64,000 nucleotides of DNA from Linnemannia schmuckeri (taxonomy: Eukaryota > Mortierellomycota > Mortierellomycetes > Mortierellales > Mortierellaceae). The notes beneath the pieces were generated by a model that was not told the origin of the DNA, did not search any database, and saw nothing but the letters and a program-made list of their open reading frames with translations. Every line of letters begins with the position of its first letter. Positions within the stretch are counted from its first letter, which is position 1. Position numbers and translations under genes: made by a program. Below are positions 47,429 to 59,530 of this stretch, one piece after another. The stretch spans positions 2,356,001 through 2,420,000 of the forward strand of contig JANATG010000005.1 in assembly GCA_029449235.1 (NCBI GenBank), read 5' to 3'.

Positions 47429-48489
47429 ATGAAACGAACCACGGAAGAACCCTCAAAAGCACACGCTTCCCTACCAAAGAATGTTTATTACCCAGTCCCC
47501 AAAGCCGGCAACCCTCCCTCCCCACCTCCAGGCGTGACACCACAGATGTACAGTTTCGACATCTGCAGCAAACGATTGACCGGATGCGATGCCAAGAAAC
47601 TGGCCGATCACGACAAGTCATTCCACAGAATGGATCCCGTCTACAACACCCTCGCCTCCCCACCCTCTCCTCATCTTCTTCGTCCTCATCCTCATCGTCG
47701 ACAACGTCAAGAGTTCAGCACACGGTAGAGAGAGACAACACGAACTATTATGTCTGCGTTCACAAGCCTTGCGCCGTTGAAGTGACCAGTGAACCCTTCA
47801 GGTGTTTCAATAAGATTACTTTTATCAAGCACTGTCACAAAGCCCTGGTCTCATAGAGTTTGATCCTCCTGCTGCCCCTTCTTTCTAGTCCTTGTATTCG
47901 CCTTCTTTGTTGGCTTCTTCATCTCTTCTTCGTTTTCGTCTGCGTTGTCGTCGTCCATCACCGCTGCCACTGCTGCTGCCACTGTTCCTGCTCCTGCTGC
48001 TTCTACCCCCAGCCAAGTTAACCCAGGTGTTATGAGGGGGATCACATCCTTGCTCCCGGCGGCGCCACAGATACACGGTCTCGACAGTTTATGCTAGCCA
48101 TGAAAGGCGTCACGGCGGCGCTCATGGAACACGGCGGAGATCACGGAACATGCGTCCATTCTCACGAGCCGAACAGCGACGATCAGAGAACATTCGGCGA
48201 CGATCTATGACCACACTGCCATGATCACGGGCCATGCGGCGGCGATCATCAAACAGCTAAACGTAGCAAAAGCAGCAGCAAGAACGGACACAAATAGTGA
48301 TCGTGGGAATGAAATACAAGGGCAGCAGGAGAATACCATCCACCTCGCCCTCGACATCCAGGGACTTTCCAGAGACTTACAACCTTCTGCGTCTTTAGAA
48401 CAACCCACACCTGCTGCCGACGCTGGTTCGTTTTTATGCTCGCATTTACCTTTGCTTTCGTTCTTATCCATTCAGTCGTATCTTTGGTA
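47429..48489 (+). pseudogene. Broken second copy of the zinc-finger-like gene
   Basis: It starts MKRTTEEPSKAHASLPK and keeps PKAGNPPSPPPGVTPQM, YSFDICSKRL and DHDKSFHRM; the first Cys of CSFDIC is Tyr here. After about 85 residues the frame slips into a Ser-run and resumes as RVQHTVERDNTNYYVCVHK and PFRCFNKITFIKHCH, then stops at 47856. Traces of the Ala/Thr heptad region (48040-48240) and of the 3' flank (gaatgaaatacaagggcagc) follow out of frame. The gene at 45297 is its intact relative. Confidence 0.8.
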
Positions 48490-49062
48490 ATCAATACAAT
48501 GCTCGTATGCGTATGAAAATATTCGTTTTATGTAGGACGGCTAAGGCGACAGCAGACTCAGCAGGCATCGCCAGAACGCGTTTTTGACGTCTCGGCCAGC
48601 GCAACAGCAAGTTCCTCCTCCTCCTTCTCCTCAGTTGACAGGGACACCGCCATTAGCAACGGCAACGGTAAGGATTGAGCCATTTAGTGGCAAAATGTCG
48701 AGCTCATATACAATTGGAATTTCACTACTCTCCCCTTTTTGTTTTCGTCCCCTTTAACTGACACTGATATCCCATGCTCGCAATCACGCTCAATTGCACT
48801 CTCCTCTGTTGTTGTTACGCTGTAGTCTTTTTTTGCTTTTATCCTTCCTTTCTTTTCTTCCTCCTTTACAACATATCATTGGGCAAAGTAAAAAACGCGA
48901 CAAACCAAGAATCAAAGTTTAATTGTTCCATATTTAATCAAATGAACTGGAGGTGAGCAATCCATAGCATTACCCATTGCAGAGACACCAACCATTATTC
49001 ATCTCTCACCTCAACCCCCCTCTCAATGGTCTACCTGGTCGACTTTTTCATACACCCTAACC
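48490..49062. other. Spacer, second copy of the 46.1-46.8 kb flank
   Basis: It is CT-rich and contains ggcaaagtaaaaaacgcgac at 48881. No gene is seen. Confidence 0.45.
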
Positions 49063-50540
49063 CCTAATCTCTTCAAGCGTCGGCCAGTTCTTAACCATTC
49101 ACTTCAAATCATCCTCATTTATGCATTGTTCAGTCCTCGGAAATATCACACTCCTTAGTTTCTTCAACGTCTCCAGATGAGCCAATCCACGATCCAGTCT
49201 CCATTTTAAAGACTCCGTGCTTGAGGTAGAAGGTATGAGTGTTCGGACCTGCAATTTCGTCAGGTTCTCGTGTCCAATATCACATGCTCTAGATTCATCA
49301 GTCGGGAGAGGGCCACAAAGGCCTTCTCGTTGGATGCGGCAGATGCGCACAAGAAAATTGTCGTTAGGCGCTTCAATCTTAGACATACCCGGGGAGGTCG
49401 CCGCGTTGCTGTTGTGTTAGTGTCGTCGACGCTGATGAAGTACGTCCAAAACTCCTCCAGGTGAACACAACCCTCGAGTACGCCCAATGCCATCAGACTG
49501 GAGAACTCTGGAACCCAAGCCATATCCAGCACCCTGAAAACGTCGAACAGTCTCCCATGAAACGTTTCGAAAGTCAGCGGACTAAATCTGAACGATCGCA
49601 ATTGGATGCGGCGCAAGGGCGGGGGATGAGCCAACGTCCTCGCAAGCACCTCGTCCTGTTGATTCAGCTTGTCCAGCGATAAATCCTTCAGCCTCGGTCA
49701 TTCCTCCTGATTCAGAGCCTCCATAAACTTGTCCGTCGGAAAGGCGTCTGAGGAAACCTTCCGATGCAGACGCGTCAGGTGGGGGCACTGTTTGAATCAA
49801 TTGAGCTGTCGCCGAGTGTCAAAGCTCCGTGGAACGAGATCCGTTGAAGCCGAGAAAAGGAAAGCTGTTCCAGAAGCGCCGTGTATCTCATGCCCGCGCG
49901 TTGGATTTCAACCTCTTCAAATTGGTCGCACGCTTTCCAGAACGCGTTTAGTGTGTCGAATATAGGTACTTTCTACCCCTTCACTTCGAGTCGAGTTGGG
50001 CTGGTGAGTGTTGCCGAGACGGTGTCCCAAAAGTCTGCGAGTGTTGGGGTGTAATAGCATCAATGCATACCTGAAGATCCTCAGTGGTCGGATTGTGACA
50101 TAACAAGGTCGCGCTGTTGGCGTACTCCTCTGCCCACATAACGGCATCGTGATCGAGACAATTGTCATCCTCGCAGTCACAGGGCGCGTGGAAGGTGCCA
50201 TCGTGGCGGAACTCGTGGGTGTGAAGCCAAGGGAACTTGATAGTGCAGTATTCTGGACAGAAGAGACCGTGCAAGTTCAGAGAGTGAACAAAGGATACAT
50301 GTTGCTCTAGTCGACCTGCTGCAATGATGGGTTTGGCAGATATGATGGGGGTGCGTACATATGTTGGGAATTCGATGAAGTGAGGAAAGTCTGACACCTT
50401 GTGGATCTCTCTCCAGAGGTTGGGGATGAGCAACTGGTTGATGTTGCAACATGTGTTTGCGTGTTAGTACAGTCTCTCCTATTGAGAAAGGCCACGAACA
50501 TCTCGACCAGCTCCTGCGGGACATTGCTGATTCCTGTCAT
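49063..50540 (-). pseudogene. F-box/LRR copy, frameshifts and two Trp-to-TGA changes
   Basis: The start MTGISNVPQELVEMFVAFLN (50540) leads to an out-of-frame F-box end. Next are FVHSLNLHGLFCPEYCTIKF (50433-49981), DTRRQL followed by TGA (49797-49799) where the copy at 50680 has Trp in RRQLAWLRRC, and QEE-TGA-PRLKDLSLD (49698-49700) where relatives have Trp. Then come PPPLRRIQLRSFRFSPLTFE, EGCVHLEEFWTYFIS, RVCLRLKRLTTIF and a C-terminal LKKLRSVIFPRTEQCI ending near 49099. Several frame changes separate these blocks. Clearly dead. Nearest relative is the neighbouring copy at 50680, suggesting tandem duplication. Confidence 0.85.
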
Positions 50541-50679
50541 GATCACTGTTTTGCTAATCAGTCAGCAAAGTGGAAGGAAAAGGTACAAGGAAAAAAAAAG
50601 CAATTGTAATTTATTTAACCTTTGGAGTTGAGATATGGCGCCAACTGTACAATGTCCCATGTCCTCGAGACCCGCAAAA

Positions 50680-52238
50680 TTACCTGCGGTTCAACCTCAA
50701 CCTAACAATGGCCTCTTGGTCTACATTCATACCCACCACCCCGCTAACTTCCTCAAGCACCGGCCAATTGCTAACCATCCACTTCACATCTTCCTTTGTC
50801 AAGTCCGCTTCGGTTCCTTCTAACGCCAAACTTCTTAGCTTCTTTAACGTCGCAAGACGACTTAGACCCTGTTCCGCCTTCCATCTCAAAGGCCATGCAT
50901 CAGAGGACGATGGAGCAGAAGAGGATATGAGATGGCGAATCAGTGACAGGTCCAGGCTCTTATCCCCGACATCCAGACGCTCTAGGTTGGTCAATCGAGA
51001 GAGGGCATTGAAGGCCCTATCATTCGAGACAGCCGATGTGCACACAAAGATTGTTTTCAAATGTCTCATCCAAGACACACCCATGGCCGCGCCTCCATGT
51101 CGATGTCATCGGCATTCGTATAGAATGTCCTGAGCTCCTCCAGATGAACACAGCCCTCTAACAAGCCCAGGACCATCTGGCTGGTGAAATATGATATTCT
51201 TGTCATACCCAGCACTCTGACACTATTGAACACTCGCTTGCGGAGGGCTTCAAAAGTCAGCGGACCAAACTTGGCCGACCGCAACTGGAAGCGGCGCAGG
51301 GGTGGTAGATTAGCGAACGTCCTTGCAAGATCCTCGTCCTCTTCACTCAGCCAATCCAACGCCAGATCCTCCAGCCCTGGCCACATCTTTTGCTGTAGAG
51401 ACGTTGCAAACTCGTTCATTGGAGACTCGTATGTGGCAAATTTCCAATGTATCTTGATCAAATTGGGGCACCGTCGCAACCAAGCCAGTTGACGTCGTGT
51501 ATCGAAGCCAAATAGGCGACTTATGCCGAGCGGAACCCGTTTGAGACGGGAGAAGGAAAGTTCTGCCAAGACTGGTGTGAACCGCATGTATTCTGTGTCT
51601 TGGATGTCAATCTCCTCAAACAGGTCGCATGCTTTCCAGAGCGCGTCCAGCGTGTCGCCTTTGGTTTGTCTCAGTCCCCTTACCTGCAGTCGAGTTGGGT
51701 TGATAAGAGTAGTCGAGATGGCGTTCCAAAAGTCTGCGGGGAGTTGCGGTGACGCAACGATCACTTGGAGATCCTTGATGGTTGGGTTAAGCCGTATGAA
51801 GCGTGCGCTGTTGGTGTGCTCCTCTGCTCTCATAACGGCGTCAAGCTTGCTGTCGCAGTCGTCCTTCTTGTCGCAGGGGGCGTGATAGGTGACGTCGTAG
51901 TGGAATAAAAGGGTGTGAAGTCGAGGGTACTTGACGGAGTAGTATTCTGGGCGGAAAGGGCCACGGAAGTTGAGAATGTGCACAAGGGGTGCGTATTGTT
52001 GCAATCGACTGGCTGCGATGATTGGTTTGACAGGAGTGATGTATCTCAAATCTTTACGCGGGTGTTGGATGTAATAATGAGGAAGGTCCGATTCCATAAT
52101 GATCGTTCTCCAAAGATGGGCGGCGAGGGATTTGTAGAGGCTGTGGGAAGTGCTTGCGAGTCGGGTACGATCTCTCCTGTTGAGGAAGTCTGTGATCACT
52201 TCGATGATCTCCTGTGGGAGGTTGGTAATTCCTGCCAT
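50680..52238 (-). pseudogene. F-box/LRR copy with a single 1-nt frameshift
   Basis: The frame opens at 52238 (MAGITNLPQEIIEVITDFLN) and is uninterrupted for 390 codons: F-box to LYKSLAAHLWRTI, VHILNFRGPFRPEYYSVKY, FIRLNPTIKDLQVIVA, ALWKACDLFEEIDI, RRCPNLIKIHWKFA, MWPGLEDLALDW, EGCVHLEELRTFY and ARPWVCLG, then TGA at 51066-51068. Relatives read PWVCLGL followed by (R/K)-L. Removing one T from an expected GGATTG explains GGATGA. In the next frame HLKTIFVCTSAVSNDRAF, KWMVSNWPVLEEVSG and the normal end follow to 50680. If real, the product would lose the last 130 residues. A sequencing error is possible because nothing else is wrong. Confidence 0.85.
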
Positions 52239-52333
52239 GGTGCTTGTCTGTCTGAGAATGAAAAAAATGAAAAAGGAGAATAAGATCCATGCTGCTCCAC
52301 AAGAACTGTAGTTTATTTCAAATATTTTCTACC

Positions 52334-54037
<1,704 letters not shown>

Positions 54038-54268
54038 CCTGGAGAGTGAATGCTTGTGTCTTCTTTTCGTCGTTGTTTGCTTCCTGATGAGTGCGCCAGA
54101 GAGAACGAAAACTGACGGAGAAATGGTGTAAAGAGGCATGAGTTGACAACGAGAGGTCTGTGTGATTGTGAGAACACTCAGAACTGACAAGGAGACAGTC
54201 ACTTTTCAAGCTCAGGTGATCGTTCCTGAAACGCCACCAATTTTAAATAGTCTCACGTAGAGATTGGA

Positions 54269-54499
54269 TTGGAACTCAAAAATTTTAACTCGGTTAACTA
54301 ACTCCGTTGAGTTAACTACCTTCGCGAGTTAACCCAGAGCTAACCACATGGTGATGCCACCAATATTTTTAATGAACATTTGTAATGCTGGGCCAGAAAA
54401 GGAGAACAAACTGCAGAAAATGAGTCTAATTCAAATCAGGAGTAGGCGTGAGTTAACTCGGGTGAGTTAAGAGTTAACTTGAGTTAACCCGAGTTCCAA
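54269..54499. mobile_element. MITE-like palindromic element rich in GTTAACTC
   Basis: The ends are a 9-bp terminal inverted repeat: TTGGAACTC at 54269-54277 and GAGTTCCAA at 54491-54499. Both arms carry several copies of the self-complementary words GAGTTAAC/GTTAACTC (for example near 54295, 54311, 54330, 54452, 54465, 54480), so each arm can fold on the other. The element is 231 bp with no coding capacity, which suits a non-autonomous element. I could not define a target-site duplication. Confidence 0.6.
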
Positions 54500-55615
54500 A
54501 CCCTAGACTCGCGTACTGATCAACCAAAAAAAGGGTCGATCTCACACCCCGTATCAGGAGCGTGATCGACAGCGCGACGGAGATATTGTGAAAAGAAGGG
54601 AGATTCCAATGAGCAGGCTTCATGGGGTGAGATTGCTTTTGATGTACGTTCTGAGAAATATCGAGGAGTAGGGTAAGTTTTTGTACTCTTTTTTTTTGTT
54701 CTCTAAAGAGCTAGGCTCGACTACTTGTGTAGCGATTAAGCGAAAAGAAAAGCGGGAGGGGTGCCTCAATTAGTTGGCAAGTATCCACACAAAACCAAGG
54801 GGCAGCAGTCCATATTTTTATGAAAGTTAACAAAATGCATGACAAAAATACCCGGCGCGTGAATGAATCTAGACAAGAATAATGAGAGGGGAAAAAAAAG
54901 ACGAATTTCCCATGAAAAAAAAATGGCCATCAGAGGGATAGAAAGAAAATGTGTCGAGGTAAGATAAAAAAACATGAGATGGGAGTACCTCAGGGATGAG
55001 AAAGACAAATGAGACAAAAACAAGAAGAAAAAAATTAGACATCCAAGGGATGAAGAAGAAGAAGGATGCAAAAAATAGCATCAAAATCAGATAACACAAG
55101 GTCCGGGAGTATTTAAAGGAAGAAAAAAAAAGAACAGAGTGGTGAGAAGAGAAGGGAAATGAGGGTGACGAATGGCATTGAGGATCAACGGCCGAATGTG
55201 ATAATAAGTATGTTAGCCTGGCCAATAGCCAAAGTCACGAAGGTGTAGAGATGGTGTAGAATGGAACACTTCCATAGAAACCCTCATGGGTAGCAGGATC
55301 GTCGACTGTGTGTAACCATCAACCCGACGCATTGACTCTACAAGGACAGTTTGACTGACTTTATTCTTTACCGGTTTACATTCTGCATTGTACAGCGACA
55401 AAAAATGACGATTAAGAACAGAATCAGCAAACATGAGGCACTAAATGAAACCCCCTAAAAAAGGAAGGATCGAAAGGGCATAAATAAAGGAAAGGAAAGA
55501 CGCGATCATAGATCCGCACCATAAAGAAAATATCGAGTTGAAAACTTAGGGAAGAGAAATGGAAAGGAGGGACAATTACAACCTAAAACAACAACGCGGA
55601 TGACCAAAGCCCGGC
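54500..55615. other. AT- and A-rich intergenic stretch, no gene seen
   Basis: Open frames on the minus strand at 54766-55225 are Phe/Ser/Leu low complexity caused by A-runs on the plus strand and have no recognisable features. The last 180 bases are probably the 3' UTR of the defensin-like gene. Confidence 0.4.
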
Positions 55616-55822
55616 TTAGAAGCAAATGCACGTTTGACCCAGGACTCCTCCACAGTAGCCACCTCTCTTGTGCAACTCCTCGCGGCAGAATCGGTCGCAT
55701 TCACGGCTACTGCCTGTCCAGCAATCATGGCCCGCTTCGACTCCTGAGCTGAGCAAAGCTGTGGCGACCAAGGCCACAATGGCAAACAGGGTATACTTGG
55801 ACATGGAACGGAAGGTGGCCAT
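55616..55822 (-). CDS. Secreted six-cysteine, defensin-like peptide 1 (68 aa)
   Basis: Single exon; the ATG at 55822 sits in CAACAATGG. An inner ATG (MSKYTLF) gives the signal peptide core, hydrophobic to about SSGVEA. The mature part begins GHDCW and has six cysteines spaced C-x7-C-x3-C-x10-C-x7-C-x1-C with G-Y-C before the fourth and a CIC end. This is the CS-alpha-beta defensin pattern (C-x3-C, G-x-C, C-x-C) as in plectasin, whose spacing is 10-3-10-6-1. Plectasin-type peptides bind lipid II and are antibacterial, but activity here is inference. There is no basic propeptide. A TATA box lies at 56104. The paralogue at 57322 has the same spacing. Alternative: a small secreted effector that reuses the fold. 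Confidence 0.85.
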   Translation of the reverse strand: MATFRSMSKYTLFAIVALVATALLSSGVEAGHDCWTGSSRECDRFCREELHKRGGYCGGVLGQTCICF

Positions 55823-57321
55823 TGTTGTTAATGTGATAGGGGAAGGGTATGTGTTGAGTGTTGAGTGTTGATGACTTTCTTGCTTGCTATTAGGTATATT
55901 TGATTGGTGAATGTTAATTTATGTCAGTTGTCAAATGTCCTCTTCCATGCTGCTATCACAACTGGAAACGTAAGTGAATGCTATGTTCGCGAGAAGGTTA
56001 CCAGCGAGGATTCGTTGTGTTCGGTTCGTGTGAGAAGTATCTCTTGTGGGTTATCTAGGAGGACTTGGGTGGATATGCTTGAAAGATCGTTGGTTGGGTG
56101 TTTCTTTTTATACCCAGTTTTGAATTTTCTTAGTTCATTAGTTTCTCAGTCCTATTCCAACAAAGGCACCAACAGCTCATCTGGTATTATGATTAAGAAT
56201 GCGAGGAAAAAGAGGAAGAAGGAAAGAAAGCGGCGTGAGTTGCAGCGACAAAATATTCTCTTCCTACTGAAAGTTAAGTCAAATGTCGTCACAATAAAAA
56301 AGCACTATAAGGGATCAAAGGGCTGCCAATTTAGCGGATGAAGAAACGGCGGGGCCGCGTGAAATAAAGCAACATAAACCTCTCTTCATCAATCCGCCCT
56401 AAAAGTAACGTCAAATGCCGACACTAATACCATGGCAGTGATCAACGATCAAAGGGTTTTTTCATTTTATAGCCGAGGAACGGAGAGGGGATTAACGACA
56501 ACAAGAAAAATATACAACAGCCCAAAGCAGTGAAGAGATCAAAGTATTCCAAAGCATAAGGAAGTATCTGCCCCATGAGAAATTGTCCAACGAAAAGAGA
56601 AGGTTAATGCCACGAACAAAAAAAAAATCATCAAGCACCAATAAGCCCACCTAAAGAAAGAAAGAAGAACGACTGACTTCAAGAGATGGAGAAACGGTCG
56701 TGGCAGGGATGAGAAAGGGGCATTATGCAAAATAATGAGACTACAAAAAGCTAACACCGATCGAAGTTATTGTTAATGTACGGGGGATAGTATAAGAGAG
56801 AGAGAGGGAGGGATGGAACAAGGATACTGAAGGCTGAAAAAGAAAAGGATATATGATCTAGTAGACGAAGAGGGATGTAAACTCACCGCGGATTAACAAC
56901 TGCTTCAGTAGTATTTTTCTATCAACGTGATTTCTTTTTTAGAGCTAGCAAGGGCCTGGGGGAGAGTAACGAGGGTGTAAAGAATAGGTGCACGCATAGA
57001 AGGGCATGAGGAGTAAGATCGACAATGTCTACATACACTTAGAATAACCTTACTGCGTGTAACACAGCCTTGGGAAATTTGATTATGTCGCGCTTTTTAA
57101 TTTTTTTGGCTAGTTGCACCTTTTGATCAAGGAGTAACAGGTTGAAAAAAAAAAAAAAAAAAGAGATGACTATCAAGAACAGAATTGTGAGAGAAGAAAA
57201 GATACAGAAAGGACACGAAGCGAATGACCCTTATCCTAAATACCAACACGAATAGAGTATAAACAAAGAGAAGAAAACATGATAGGGGCCAAAGAAAGAA
57301 CGCGATGGTCTTAAGGCTAGC
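55823..57321. other. Promoter of peptide gene 1 and duplicated non-coding DNA
   Basis: The stretch to about 56120 is the upstream region of peptide gene 1, with a likely 5' UTR intron (GTAACC near 56003 to an AATAG acceptor near 55890). Segments such as gatcaaagggttttttcat (56448) and acaacagcccaaagc (56513) recur at 58360-58590. An A18 run lies near 57146. No gene is seen. Confidence 0.5.
56104..56113 (-). promoter_or_regulatory. TATA box of peptide gene 1
   Basis: It reads GTATAAAAAG on the minus strand, 282 nt before the ATG. The same box is found at a similar distance before peptide gene 2. The distance suggests a 5' UTR with an intron. Confidence 0.6.
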
Positions 57322-57537
57322 CTAGTTATCGCAGATGCACGTTAGGCCCATGAATCCTCCACAGTGGCCTGCTCTCTTGTGCAAGACTTCGTGGCAGAAT
57401 CGGTCACATTCGTCATCGCTGCCGGTCCAGCATTCGTGGCCGGCTTCGACGCCCGGAAGGCCGAGCAGAGTGGTGGCGACCAGGGCCGCAACGACAAACA
57501 GGGTGTATTTGGACATGGAGCGGGCGGCAACGACCAT
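57322..57537 (-). CDS. Secreted six-cysteine, defensin-like peptide 2 (71 aa)
   Basis: It is a paralogue of the peptide at 55616: same CAACAATGG start context and RSMSKYTLF signal peptide, and the same C-x7-C-x3-C-x10-C-x7-C-x1-C spacing starting at GHECW and ending CICDN. CDRFC, LHK-R and CGG are identical in both; GHC replaces GYC before the fourth cysteine. Its charge is more acidic (GSDDE for GSSRE) and it has two extra C-terminal residues, so targets may differ. The mature part is about as conserved as the signal peptide. The CS-alpha-beta fold is inferred from cysteine spacing. Confidence 0.85.
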   Translation of the reverse strand: MVVAARSMSKYTLFVVAALVATTLLGLPGVEAGHECWTGSDDECDRFCHEVLHKRAGHCGGFMGLTCICDN

Positions 57538-59530
57538 TGTTGTAGAAGTGAGAAGCTAAAGAGGGGCACTTGTTCAAGGTTTTGGGAGCTGTTCTTGCTA
57601 TGAGTATGACAGACTGATGGGAGTATGTTTATGTCAGTTTGTTTCTAACAAATGTGCAAGTCCCTAGTCTTACTGCCTTCATCAAAATAAAGATCCAGAA
57701 AAAAGCGATTTAAAAGTTTTTTGTTTGTTAAAGTGCCTACCTCTGAAGACTGGCTATATTATTACGGGAAGCTTGTTGCGGATGTTACTTGAGATGATTA
57801 TCGGTGAACTTTGATGGAAGCTTGCTCTAGAGTTGGTGCTCACTTTTTATATCCATTTTTTCCGTTTGTTCGTTCGAACCTCGCCCCATGAACAAAGACT
57901 CAATAGTACATCTATCGGCAGAGCACCTTCTGTAATTGAGAGGGCAAAACCAATTGACCTAGTTTGGTAAGGCTGCTGCACTGCCTTTTTCTCTCAGTGG
58001 AGGATGGCGTTCTATGATCAAGAGTTAAGGGGAAAGGAAGGAAGAAGCGACGCGAGGCTACAGCCTTTAAGACGTTCCGTCACTTTTACCTACAAGCAGC
58101 CAATGTCGATGCAGAGAAAATATTAGTAGCAGTTAAACGTGTACCAAGGGGCTTTCTGTTCTTGAAGATGGGAAGCAGTGAAGGGATGACAATGAAAAGT
58201 ACAACAGCCCACCTAGCACAATGATCAACGGTGGAAAGAAGGAAAGGGGGATAGGATGGTGACAGCGCGAGGCTCCAGCGGCAAAGAAAATTGTCTCGTC
58301 AGTCTTCCTAAAAAGTGATGTCAAATGTCGACACAAAAGGCAATGAATGGTAGAAGACACGAATCAAAGGGCTTTTTTCATATTCGACGAACGGATAAGC
58401 GGCAACAAAAAAGAAAGGAGGGCCAAGAGAGCGGCGTGAGGCTGTAGTATCAAAAAACCTATCGACTTTACCCAGGGGCAGTCAGTGTCCATACAAGAAA
58501 ATGACAATAGCAGTAAACATGGGATCAAAGGGCTTTTTCGCTTGTATGATCACTATTGAAGAAAGGATAGGAGGAAAATACAACAGCCCAAAGCCGTTAA
58601 CGGGATCAAAAAACATACCGAGGTTGCATAAAAAGAAATCCGAGCCATGAAAGTAGGCCAAAGAAATGAACTATAAGGGAAATAAGCATAATCGAAAGGG
58701 AAACATAATGTCATCGCCAATACCATGAACAAAAGAAGCTCGTGGATGAACAAAAGCCGACCAATGAAAGGGAAAGGTTCCAAACGAGAGGTATCCTCGG
58801 ATGAAGAAGCGGTCTTGGCATTCAGGGGTGGTTAAGAAGGAAATATGCAAAAATCAGGGAAAAAAAGGGGATGCCATAAGAAAAAGAGCATTGCGCATGT
58901 AAAGAGGCTGGATAGAGAAAAGGTAGAATTGCGGCAGATGGCAGCGATTAGGAGATCAAAAAGGGCTGTTTGAAAGGGTAAGATGATTAAGAGCAGAGAG
59001 AACAAAAAAGAGGGAACCATCACCCAAAGGTAAAAAATCAAAAAAATAGATCGACGCTAATAGAAAAGACGATCTGTAGCCTCACCTAAAAATAATATAC
59101 CTGAGAAAGGAACAAGAGGGAGAGGGAAGTGGAGAGAGAGGGGGGGTGAAGGAGAGAGCAGACAGGATCAAAAAAAGTCATGCTAATGCAACGTTGGAGC
59201 ACATATGGTATCATGCTTTCAGCTAAAAAAGTGACGGGTACGTAAAATAGGGTATCAGACACGTTAACAAAAAGATTAGCTTGTAGCAAGGTGAAAACGC
59301 GACTACGGTGAATGGCAAAAATAAATAATGAGGCAGTGCTTGCTAGGGATTACATGTGTCTAGGAGTAAGAACTTGAAATAAAACAAACGCTCTTTGTTC
59401 TTTAGGAAAGTAACATCCAACGACAAAAAACATACATATTTTTATACTCGTTCACACAGCTTTTATTTTGCATGTATTTCGAAAAGGAGAAAAACGAGGG
59501 TATGTAAATGAAACACAAACACGACATGAA
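57538..59530. other. Promoter of peptide gene 2 and repeated non-coding DNA
   Basis: It contains a likely 5' UTR intron for peptide gene 2 (GTAGGC donor near 57739, CATAG acceptor near 57600). Repeats include gggatcaaagggctttttc (58520), tgtcaaatgtcgacac (58319) and acaacagcccaaagccg (58580). These echo 56400-56560, and partial echoes occur within this stretch too. No third peptide gene was found by eye. Confidence 0.5.
57843..57852 (-). promoter_or_regulatory. TATA box of peptide gene 2
   Basis: It reads ATATAAAAAG on the minus strand, 306 nt before the ATG, matching the box of peptide gene 1. Confidence 0.6.

Noticed and set aside
54766..55225. Two open frames on the minus strand of 101 and 118 codons
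   Set aside because: Phe/Ser/Leu low complexity from A-rich DNA, no start context, no similarity to neighbours.
57860..57900. A GGTTCGAAC word on the minus strand, like a tRNA T-loop
   Set aside because: No acceptor, D or anticodon stems can be formed around it.
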